Below the pieces are notes generated by a model that saw nothing but the letters and a program-made list of their open reading frames with translations, did no database searches and was not told the origin of the DNA. The position numbers were made by a program, and so were the translations under genes. Below are positions 1 to 9,700 of a stretch of 28,463 bases of DNA, in pieces. Source of the stretch: Priapulus caudatus (lineage: Eukaryota; Priapulida; Priapulimorpha; Priapulimorphida; Priapulidae); the NCBI RefSeq assembly GCF_000485595.1, contig NW_014577107.1, forward strand, positions 336,191 to 364,653, in the 5' to 3' direction. Position 1 is the stretch's first letter. Every line of letters starts with the position of its first letter.

Positions 1-804
1 ATATATACACACAGCATATATATTATATAGGTCGTCAGCAGATGACAATTGTCATTATCGTACTATATATAAATGAGCCAGAACATTTAACGTTCATCGA
101 TCAAAATCCTGATCGAAATGGTAATCACAGTAGCTTTGGACACCCACCAGTCATATTCTCATAAAAATGACTGCAAAATGACACGCCGAATAATACCGGC
201 GAACACAATTACAGTTGTAACTCACATCTGTTCATATATCAGGATCGGCCAATTATGATGCCCGCATCGCTTTTCCAGCAATTAACCAAAATGTTATCAG
301 AACATATTACCGGGGTTATTCGTATAAAGCCTAATGACGGCTGCTACATATTGCATCGTTTGCTATGCTGCAGTTGCGTGCAAGATGCGGCCGTGATACA
401 TGAACCCTATCCGCGGACAGAATTCAACCTTCCCAGGTTGCAGTATATGTACGGCGTCCAGGTAACGGCTTTACGACGTCGTAATTTCGTCTTTAATCGC
501 TCAACCAAGCATAAAATCTGGCATAAAATTCATTATTTTAAAGGTATGCTCATTGTACTTGCCTAGAGTAGGAGTACAAAATATTTTGCGGGATTACTCT
601 AACTCCAATCGTTTCGCCCGGGAAGAGAAACTTAAGTTAATTACGAGACGTAATATAAGTTACAAACAACGTGACGATCGAAACCTTTATCGAAACACAC
701 GCAACGCGCGTAAACAGTGACTCGCAAGTCACCTGATTCGCAAGTAGGGCCTACACTATAGCGCGTGCGACTAGCCAGTGAGAACACTAGCGTTGAATAT
801 CATC
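1..804. other. Non-coding stretch, no gene recognised
   Basis: An open frame of 103 codons (255-566) reads through this stretch. It has no recognisable domain, and no splice or promoter context supports it. The sequence is unique-looking and AT-rich, without strong repeats. I see no gene here. Confidence 0.5.
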
Positions 805-857
805 AAGAGTACATAATAGAGATCTCTCTCTGATACTAGTCGCTATTATGTACTCTT
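805..857. repeat. Short inverted repeat (15-bp stem)
   Basis: Positions 805-819 (AAGAGTACATAATAG) are the exact reverse complement of 843-857, separated by 23 nt. This is a small hairpin of unknown origin. No larger element or target duplication is evident around it. Confidence 0.6.
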
Positions 858-1773
858 CATATCACCCGACACGTGTCTTTCTTCTGTGACCTTCCATGTA
901 CGGTAAAGCCAAGCGAACTTTAGTGCGAGTTTGCCTAACTGTACTTCGATGGCGGCAGTGAGAAGGCACATGTTAGAGTGACCTGTATGCCGGCGTGTGC
1001 GACGCAGGCGGACATTGCTGATGACACCCGCGTTATTACGTGTTGACATGAATGATTATATTACACATGACCTCCTTCCTGCGTGCGGGGGATTCGCCGC
1101 TACCGGTTACCGCTGCTACATGCCATGACGTAACGAAATTACACACTTTTTCAGAAGGAAGGCTACAAATAGAAGAAGGAAATCTACATAGAGAGATTGG
1201 CAAAAACATGTCTAATGCGCTGTAGATTTGAATTACATTTCCATGTTATTACGCACGCATACATAGTACGCGCATACGGTACGGGATGTTAAAATATTGC
1301 TAGTGTATAGCGTTAAAGTTACACCAAGATTTGAATGAAATAATTTAGAGTAAAATAATCAAAGACGAAGTTTAAATTTCGTGTTCACTAAAAGAATATA
1401 TTGTTTACAACTAATACATGTCTCTAACGGTACGCGCTAACATCCAGAATCCAGAACTCAACTCCCGACCTTTATCAAATTTTTATTTATATGCAAACTC
1501 TCCACCAATCACAAACAAGTCCAAAGTCCTCTTAACCAATCACACACAACTTCACCCTGCCTAACTAATCATACACACAACTGCCTAGTTCTTTGTCTGG
1601 GCTAACCACCACATGTACCCGGTCTGCACCCCTGTCTAGACTAATAGTCCTAAACTAACACGCGTCTACATCACACACGCAATTATACCTACTATTTGTA
1701 ACCTAGATGCCAACTATACTGACTCTTCCCCAACCCAGGCTATTTAAAGCTAAGTCTAGCTACTAATATGTAC
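858..1773. other. Non-coding stretch, no gene recognised
   Basis: There are only short chance frames on both strands. The part from 1440 to 1740 is rich in CA/AC dinucleotides and short CAATCACA-like words but has no clear repeat period. No gene is supported. Confidence 0.5.
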
Positions 1774-1987
1774 GTATGAAGTTAGTTGAAGAGGAAATTT
1801 AGATCAGCGGGACGTTGAAGCGATGATGGGGTCATCATTTTCAAGAAGGGGGAGGTAAATGTAACAGATGTTAACATACATGTATGTTAACATCTGTTAC
1901 ATTTACCTCCCCCTTCTTCAAAATGATGACCCCATCATCGCTTCAACGTCCCGCTGATCTAAATTTCCTCTTCAACTAACTTCATAC
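1774..1987. repeat. 214-bp near-perfect palindrome with no spacer
   Basis: The sequence folds back exactly on itself around 1880/1881. The centre reads TTAACATACA|TGTATGTTAA, and the arms run 1774-1880 and 1881-1987. Reading the arms base by base I find one mismatch, in the TTTTCAAGAAG / CTTCTTCAAAA part. There is no loop. The base pairs just outside (1773 and 1988) no longer match. It could be a foldback transposon, a recent head-to-head duplication or an assembly artefact. Confidence 0.9.
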
Positions 1988-2018
1988 CACACCATATCTA
2001 ACACACCCCAGACTCAAG

Positions 2019-2063
2019 AACACACACACACACCACACACACACACACACACCACACACAAGC

Positions 2064-2105
<42 letters not shown>

Positions 2106-2127
2106 ACACACACTGAACACTACACCA

Positions 2128-2182
<55 letters not shown>
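2019..2182. repeat. (CA)n microsatellite
   Basis: Nearly continuous CA dinucleotides with small interruptions such as CACCACAC and TACACCACC. It starts about 30 bp after the palindrome ends. Open frames on the minus strand here (poly Cys/Val) are artefacts of the repeat. Confidence 0.97.
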
Positions 2183-2184
<2 letters not shown>

Positions 2185-3600
2185 TACACACCCGCTACCT
2201 CTTCCTGACGAATAGAGACCGACATTAAATAAAATTCCACGTACCGTCGACCATACTAATACAATAACCCTTTCACTTAACACATCCCCACATAATAAAA
2301 ACAAAACAATGTTTACAAGACTTTGCACTGACCACGATTAGTACAATACTTATGGCTTACACTGCCAACCGACAAATCTTACTGACCGCTCTTATATAAT
2401 TTCAATACTTGACACGAATTGCCAAGTAAAACCATCTGCTCAAACAAGACAAATTCTCTGAAACCCTGAAAACACAACACAACAACTCAATAAAATACCA
2501 TACAATGCATAACCTGAAATACAATACAATACAAGCATATAATTAATACCAGAAACTAACTACAATAAAATACAATATCCTGAAATACAAAACACTACAA
2601 TGCATATAAATAAAACAATAAAATAAATACAATACATAAAAAATACAAAACAATACATTAGTGCATCACATGATAAATCGTTGAAATTCCATTGGATAAC
2701 ATCGCAGGTACTATGAAACAATGGTGCCCGCCTGAGCGGGCACTATTGCTTGCGCGACGCAGTTATTTCCCCTACCTGTAGCAGTTTTCCTGAGTCATCG
2801 CTTGTGTTTGTGTTTTAATACAAATTGTGTTACGTGTTACGTTTGTGTTTTAATACAAATTGAAATTGTTCGTTTAAGAAAGTTTGTCTTATTCACTTCA
2901 TATTTGCCGAATAGATTGCAAAGTCATGGGATGCAATAATATATAAATAGTTTTGATTCCCTCGACGATGTTACGAACATGTGATGTACAGCTAGATGTT
3001 TACACTAGCTTGCGATCAAAGGGACAGTATATTGAAAATATTTTCATATTGCGTTTCGATTTGACGGCTATCTGATTGAATTTGATAACAGTTAAATTTC
3101 AAAGGCATCAGTATTCACAATATAGAGACGGATAATATCCGCTCACATGTCAATTACGTTTCTAGACAAAATTTAATATTCGATTGAGCTGATAATTTTT
3201 ACAAGCAGTAACATTTCCCCTAGCAGACTTCTACATGTAAGTTACTGACCTTTTTTCATAAGAGCAAAAATATTGACAACTTGAAACGCGCGAACAGAGA
3301 TCGGCCGCCATAAGCTATGCAACGGCGCAATCAGGCTAGGAACGCTCGAGTAGTTGTAATTATCAAAGTGAGGTATTATAATTGTTATTTCTCATAGTAA
3401 ATCATTTGAGTGCATTTGCATTCTAGTTTAAATTAATAACTTTGACAAAATAGTGTACATTTCTTTTGCCGTTATACACCATTTCTACATTGAATGATAC
3501 GCCACCCAACGTCAATGTAAACATGTGCATAACAAGAGCAATCGGAGATAGCAAACCTCTGCCACAGCGTAACATTCCCCCCCCCCATCTTGGTGGTACA
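2183..3600. other. AT-rich non-coding stretch with small repeats
   Basis: Part 2480-2660 is A-rich with many AATACAATAC-type words. A 22-bp unit beginning GTTTGTGTTTTAATAC is present twice near 2806-2862, about 36 bp apart. A small GC-rich hairpin, TGCCCGCC..GCGGGCA, lies near 2724-2741. No gene is supported. Confidence 0.55.
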
Positions 3601-3869
3601 CCCAATATAGAGTTTGATGAAATTTTCAGAAATTTGAAAAAAAAGATTCAGGATTTTTTAAAATTAATTTTGAATGCGTCCGAAGTCTTCCCCACAAAAG
3701 AAAGAAAGAAAAAAGTATCCTGGAGTGGATCCAGATCTGGATTCGGATCACCACCAAAATCTAAAATTTCATCAAAATCCGTCCGTAACTTTTTGAGATG
3801 TCCTGTTGACAGACAGACAAACAAACCAACAAACAAACTAACAGGGGCGAAAACACAACCTCCGTGGCT
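3601..3869 (+). repeat. Old interspersed repeat with (CAAA)-type tail
   Basis: A stretch with codon-like flavour (GGATCCAGATCTGGATTCGG, then CATCAAAATCCGTCCGTAAC) ends in a simple tail of ACAGACAGACAAACAAACC-type units at 3813-3842. A short body followed by a tetranucleotide tail resembles the 3' end of a non-LTR retroelement. I did not identify the family. The 137-codon frame that crosses it (3466-3879) is probably part of the repeat or chance. Confidence 0.4.
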
Positions 3870-4338
3870 AGTGGCATAGCCAGGATTTTTTAACAGGGGG
3901 GGGGCAAAAACAACGAACTGCGCAAAATAGTGAATGACTTAATATTTTAATGGTTCCTCCGCTTCCCTCTCCATATACTATGCTCCTCCGCCTCTCAACT
4001 CTGCAATCTTTGTTTTGGACGCCATGCAAAAAGGCGACATTCCTGTTCGTTGTTCTCTGCTCCCTAGATATGTAACTGTTCAGTGGCTGATCCAGGATTA
4101 CGACGAGGGGGGGGGGGTGAAACACAGACGGGGGGTATGGGAGTCCTCACGCAGAACATTTTGAAAATGTAGATCGCAGGAGATGGTCTTTGAGGCACAT
4201 TTGAGTACATGTACAGCCTTCATTCTGACTACGACAATTCTCTTTTTAGTAGAGCAATTCTTGTTTTGTTTTTTAAATTTTACTTTCGGATCAACAAGGG
4301 GGGCCATGGCCTCCTTTGGCCTCCCTAACTACGCCACT
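3870..4338. mobile_element. Small element with imperfect terminal inverted repeats
   Basis: The left end AGTGGCATAGCCAGG (3870-3884) matches the reverse complement of the right end CCTAACTACGCCACT (4324-4338) at 12 of 15 positions. A second AGTGGCTGATCCAGG-like start lies inside at about 4081, followed by a poly-G run, so two related insertions may be nested. No transposase frame is present. The class is unknown. Confidence 0.45.
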
Positions 4339-4789
4339 GTCCTTGCGGAGGTAATAATATTCGGTGTTGAGGGAATTGAGTTGCCACGAAGCCACGGCAT
4401 CCTAAAATCAACGCAGTGAAGCATTGGGATACATATTAACCGCATAAAACGTCACTAGGGTATCTGTTATCTATATGGAACGTATAATCTCAAGAAAGCA
4501 TTAATGCTATTAGCAGATATTCAGTACGCACGAACAGAGATCATACGCAACGCTACGCTACGCTACGTTGCAAACAAGTTAGGAACACAAGAAAGTAGCA
4601 GTTATTAAAGTAAGACATTGGCATTGTTATGTTTCACATAAAAAAACGTGTTATTGTAACATGTAATTGTTTATATACATATATTAAAATGTGTGATAAA
4701 CACGAAGCAATTGAGTTATCGGGAAGCTAAGACATCTTAAAATAAATAAAGCCAGGCGTTGGGAAAGAAATGTTTCACGACAAGCTGCC
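4339..4789. other. Non-coding stretch
   Basis: Unique-looking AT-rich sequence. A short CGCTACGCTACGCTACG run lies at about 4550-4567. No gene seen. Confidence 0.5.
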
Positions 4790-5860
4790 CGTGAATCTAT
4801 ATTTAACGCATAATTTCAGAAAAATAGTATACTCAGAATAGCTACTTAAGACACTGTTTTTCGGCCGCTATTACGCGCTTAAATAGAAGTAAAAGAAGAA
4901 GGAGATCGCGCGAGGGACAAGGGAGGTAAGGTGAAGAACTGGAGGGGATGAAGTGTTTTGCACCATACAGGCTAGGGCGCTTTCCTAAATATAAACACGG
5001 GTCTGATGATAACGATTTATTACAAAAGTCTATGCTGAGATAGGCCCTAACCATATTAAACGCATATTCATCACAATATATAACTCATCTGGTGAGATAT
5101 GGCGCATAAGCGAGCACCGTTTCGGGCGTGCAGTACGGACTGGAGTAAACTGCAAAATATAGCTTGCTGAGAAGGAAAGACGCATGGGAGACTGAAGAAA
5201 GGCGGCAGGAAAGATAGCTAAGTGCAGTAGAAGAAGAAGGAGAACGTGCGAAGGACAAGAGAGTTAATTAAGGGGTATGACGGAAGGGGATGAAGTAGGA
5301 GTTTTGCACCCTACAGGATAGGGCACTCTCCAAATTATAAACACAGGTGAACTGATAATAATTTATTGCATAAATCTATGCTGAGATATCGCCAAACCAT
5401 ATTAAATGCATATTCTTACAAAAAATATGACTCCTCTGGTGAGATATTGCGTATGCGCTAACACACTATCGTAGCCAGATTTAGTACTGACTGGTATATG
5501 CAGCGGGTACCTTACATGCAAGGATTTCTTCCTATTTCTTAAGAGAGGTCTATTGACGGAATGTTATCATATAGATCTATGCTAGTATACCTGCTCTCTA
5601 TTCTAAGTGCATAATTTCCGCAAAATATTCTTCTTCTCGGGAGATATTGCACATGCGCGATCACCGTTTCAGGCGTGCTGTACGGACTGAAGTAAACGGT
5701 ATTTACATAGCTTGCTGAGAGAAAAAGACGGATGGGAGAATGAGGAAAGGTGTCAGGGAAGATAGGTGCATGCGGCAGAAGAAGAAGGAGATCGTGCAAA
5801 GGACAAGGGAGGATTGGAGAAAGACGGGAAAGGATGAAGTAGGAGTTATGCACCTTGTGA
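4790..5860. repeat. Degenerate tandem array, unit about 340 bp
   Basis: The same blocks recur in the same order: GAAGAAGGAGA(T/A)CG at 4895, 5233 and 5781; GGGGATGAAGT then TTTTGCACC; TCTATGCTGAGATA; CATATTAAA(C/T)GCATATTC; GGTGAGATAT(T/G)GCG; and GCACCGTTTCGGGCGTGC-like sequence at about 5114 and 5661. The first two copies are 338 bp apart. The next step is 548 bp because a further partial copy (about 5560-5650) intervenes. Sequence identity is clearly imperfect, so the array is old. Confidence 0.75.
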
Positions 5861-5960
5861 CTGGGTTATATTTACATTTAAAAGCTGGACATAAATCCTT
5901 TAACCTCTATCATGCACGGAAGTCGAGATTTTTTTTAGATATATGCGTGTTAATTGTGAT

Positions 5961-6046
5961 GTTAAGCCCGGCGCACTCGTAAGAATTTTGACGCATGCAT
6001 TATTTTACTTGAGTTAAATTACTCACGTGTGCGCCGGGCTTTAAAC
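5961..6046. repeat. Short GC-capped inverted repeat
   Basis: AAGCCCGGCGCAC near 5964-5976 pairs with GTGCGCCGGGCTT at 6029-6041. Pairing partly continues inward (ACTCGTAAG against a GTGAGT-like segment). It could be a very short MITE or a hairpin of another kind. Confidence 0.65.
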
Positions 6047-6242
6047 AGGGAATAGCTAGTTGTGTAGTTGGTTTTGCTTGTGCAAATGTTGTGTAGTGAG
6101 CGGTATATAGATTGGTGGGAATGAAGTGGAAATCATTTGGGGGTTGTGTCTGTTTTCCCACCGAAACTTTGCTGGAGATTAAAAGTAGCTGTTACATAAT
6201 TATTATACTGAAAGAGTGCATGGTAAGGGTATATTATAATGG

Positions 6243-6244
<2 letters not shown>

Positions 6245-6316
<72 letters not shown>

Positions 6317-6333
6317 TAGAGAAGACAGCGAGC

Positions 6334-6365
<32 letters not shown>

Positions 6366-6366
6366 A
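6245..6366. repeat. (TA)n followed by (GA)n microsatellite
   Basis: About 37 bp of TA is followed by GA repeats at 6282-6311 and again at about 6333-6364. It lies about 280 bp upstream of the first recognised P450 exon. Open frames here are artefacts. Confidence 0.95.
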
Positions 6367-6644
6367 ACTCTTTTGTGGACGTTGGCCGATACGCGGAAGA
6401 GACTGAGCGCACCACGCGGTGATGTATTAAACCTATAGGTTTGTTTTTTGTGGACTTCGAAGTGCACTTCGTTCTGTGTGCACAAGATATGTAATCTTGT
6501 AGTTTTCTTGTAGGTGCTCGTACCGAACAGATAGGCGATCATGCTATTCGCTGCTGTGCAGATTGAGAAGCCTGCTTACTCAAGTAATCTAGCTCTGTAG
6601 CATCTCGTGTCGCTACTCTTCTCAGTCAACACCGCGTACGTGCC

Positions 6645-6712
6645 ATGGCTAGCTTGCCAGGAAGTTGTGGCCGAGCAGTTTTTGGAGAGACAAGGCAGTT
6701 GAATTTTAAGAG
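6645..6712 (+). CDS. P450 exon 1 (or exon 2): hinge segment
   Basis: The ATG at 6645 is in a strong start context (GTGCCATGG). Codons give MASLPGSCGRAVFGET and then RQLNFK, ending at donor AGAG|GTTGGA in phase 2. The next exon begins in the matching phase. LPGS..GET is the start of the P450 globular domain, so a membrane anchor would normally precede it. An acceptor-like TACTCTTCTCAG at 6614-6625 would allow an upstream anchor exon that reads into this frame (QHRVRAMASLPGS). No such exon was recognised. Confidence 0.7.
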
Positions 6713-9700
6713 GTTGGATAAAATTATTGCTAATCATGCATCACTTAACATTTAGTAAGCAATATGCTGTAAGATCCTCCTGTTTAAATGAAGCGGCCGC
6801 AAAAGCATACAATTAGAAGTCTAGTTCTCCACTAACGAGTCTAGGGAGTCGCCTACGCCTACTCCCTAACCCTAACCCTAAGGCCTAACCCTATAAGAGG
6901 CCAAGACACACTGCAGCGACAAGCGACCGACCGTAACGTACAAACGACTTTTTCAGAAAATTAGAAACTATTGTTTCCTATGAGCCATTGCACACTGACG
7001 CTGACGAACGACCGCGACAACCGTGACGACAAAAATATTTAGAAACGTTTCTATTTCCAGCGACTTTCGCCGGCGACACTTTACAAATGGCGCAATCACA
7101 GCCGTTTCCATCGGCACGTGACATTGCCGATTACGTCATAAAAAATAATAACCAATGCTAGCCAGGAAGTAGACTGGTCCCCAGCGCCTAAACTCGCACG
7201 CTCGTCAGAAAACAGTGGGGCCGCGAACACCATCTAACCAAAAACGTGCAAGGCTACGGTCAGCCATCAGACGTTCGTATAATATGCTGCGTATATATTA
7301 CTTTATTATATTATCGTTAATATATAGAGCGTTTTTACAGCAATTTATTTAAAAGCAGCAGCAGGAGTTTTTTGCCATTTGTTTATGTGTGCCACTGGCA
7401 CTGGCACTGTGGTGAGGCATGGGTGTTAACTTTGTTGTTAGCGGTCGCGTTGTCGCTGCAGTGTGGTTCTTTGTGTTTTCGTCCCCGACTTGTCGTTTGT
7501 CGTTACGGTCGGTCGCTGTCGCTGCAGTGTGTCTTGGCCTTAACTCTAACCATATCAAATAGTTACCAGGGTACCTACGTTCCGGTATACCGGACCGTAC
7601 CCAGGGTACGTTCCGGCAGTACCCTGGGGGACATAGACCCTATGAGCGATACTGATAGATACAATAATGTAACCCAACAAGAGTAGGGTTACATCTAGCT
7701 CTAGTACTATAGCCCGCGGATAGCTGCGGCAGCTATCCGCGGGCTATAGTACTAGAGCTAGGTTACATCTATGGGTAAACATCAGGTTTAGCGTCGTAAA
7801 TTAACTTGCAAATGCCACCGCCAGATGGCGCTACACGGTCTATCGGCGTTTCGGGTGTATCAGTGGAACATCGTGGAGCTCCACCAGCTTCTCCCCTTCC
7901 TCTCTCCACCAGCTTCTCCCTTCTCCCCCTCCTCCTCCACCAGCTCCTTTCTCCCCTTCCTCCTTCTCCACCAGATTCTCCCCCTCCTCCTTCTCCACCA
8001 GCTTCTCCTTTCTCCCCTAATTTCTTCTTCTCCACCACCTTCTCCCTTCTCCCCTTCCTCCTTCTCCACCAGCTTCTCCCTTCTCCCCTTCCTCATTCTT
8101 CACTAGCTTCTCCCTACTCCACCTACTAGTACTACTCTAAACTTCCTCCTCCTGCTACCCTGTACCAGAACTACGAGAGTGCTGACGATGTTCCACTGAT
8201 ACGCCCGAAACGCCGATAGACCGCGTAGCGCCATCTGGCGGTGGCGTTTGCAAGTTAATTTACGACGCTAAACCTGATGTTTACCACATGTATGTTGGGT
8301 TACGTTATTAATACGTATCTATGACTGAGACTGAGTGCATAAGTTGTTGTTGTCATTACTCGTGTGCCAGCAGTTACGATGTCAATCTTATACGTTCATA
8401 CAATGCTATTCTTCAGTATAGTCCTGTTTAGCTCTAGTACTATAGCCCGTGTACAGTTGCCGCAGGGCTATAGAAACATTCTATTACGAATGCTCGGGAC
8501 CAACTTACTCCAGCCAGTCAGCATGCGGAAATAATGTATAGTTCCCGCCGACTGGCTGGAGTAAGTTGGTCCCGAGCATTCGTAATAGAATGTTATTTAT
8601 GTAATTCCTAGTTTGTGCATGATTCCAAGTTTGGGTACAACAGTCCCATGGACGTCTGCGACTATATCATATACAGTTCGACCTCGTTTATCCAGCCACC
8701 AGTTATCCGGATTCCTATATTATCTACTCCTGATATATATATATATATATATAGATCTATATATTATATCGATATTATGCACTCCTGATATTGCAATATA
8801 TACCTGGAAAATCGTAATGAAATTCACACAACGTTTATCTTTGCGTGCCGGCACGCTCATTGTGTGTCATTCCCGATTGCAGCTTTTTCCTCAATTCCAG
8901 GAAAGAATTTTGCTGTCGTCCTCTGATCCCAGCGGTGCCAAACCCCTATATAATTAACATGCCCCACGCGACTTTTAAACAATCCTGCACTCCCTCCCCC
9001 CCCCCCCGTACATCAATCAATATGCCGCCCCAGGCACATAGACACAGCCACGCTGTGCTGACTGTCGGCGACCTTTGATAATAGAAAGTGAGGATGCGGT
9101 GGGATGGCCACCCTTCACAATTACGAGAACTGTTTTTCATCAATGTTTGGATATATAACGTAAGGAACCAACAATTGATTAACGTTTTAGACAATTTTTT
9201 TTACTCGCCAACATGGGCGAGTCAGCTTTAGCTTTTACTCGCCCGATATTATTTTCACTCGACATTGGTGAGCGGGCGAGTGCCAAGCTCGTTCGCTGGA
9301 TGAGTCCACTATTGAATTTCCCACAGTATCCTATTTACAAAATCCAAACTTCAAGAGCCAAAATTGGCAAAAATAAATGTGTGGGTGTTTCCATGATGTA
9401 TGGCGTCATTAGAGCCAAGTAGCCATTTGTTCCTGTGTCATGTGTGTTTCATTTTTTTTCATGTTAATTGGCTGGCGTTAAAAATTAATCTCAAATTAAC
9501 TCGCTGATACCAGTCCACATATCTATGCCTAAAAACAGCCTAACAGACAAATTCACACCATGAGTTATCTAGAAGAAATGTTATATTCCCAGAAATTATC
9601 CATCCATCTCCATATCTATGCCATTAGCACACATATGATCAAGCTAGCCTAAATAATGCATCCACAAAACATCTTGTCAGCTTAAATATCTGGCTTGCGG

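Larger units (their letters stand above)
7657..8320. mobile_element. Foldback element with shared termini (copy A)
   Basis: The left end AGATACAATAATGTAACCC (7657) and the right end (8295-8320, reverse complement AGATACGTATTAATAACGTA) correspond. Long inner arms pair exactly in register: 7774-7874 with 8185-8285, 101 bp each, containing GCCACCGCCAGATGGCGCTA. The loop is a pyrimidine-rich CTCCACCAGCTTCTCC repeat. A separate hairpin is inserted in the left side. The termini match the element at 21808-22520. Confidence 0.8.

Noticed and set aside
1998-2328. Frames of 80-104 codons on the minus strand
   Set aside because: They are translations of the CA repeat (alternating Cys/Val).
3466-3879. 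137-codon frame, the longest in the window
   Set aside because: It crosses the boundary between unique sequence and an old repeat with a simple-sequence tail. No domain or splice context.
6121-6224. Possible upstream P450 exon with ATG, a hydrophobic CYIIIIL patch and a strong donor CATG|GTAAGG
   Set aside because: It leaves in phase 0, while the acceptor at 6625/6626 needs phase 2, and the peptide does not look like a P450 anchor.
7769-8129. Several frames of 78-107 codons on both strands
   Set aside because: They fall on the pyrimidine-rich tandem repeat in the foldback loop and look low-complexity on both strands.
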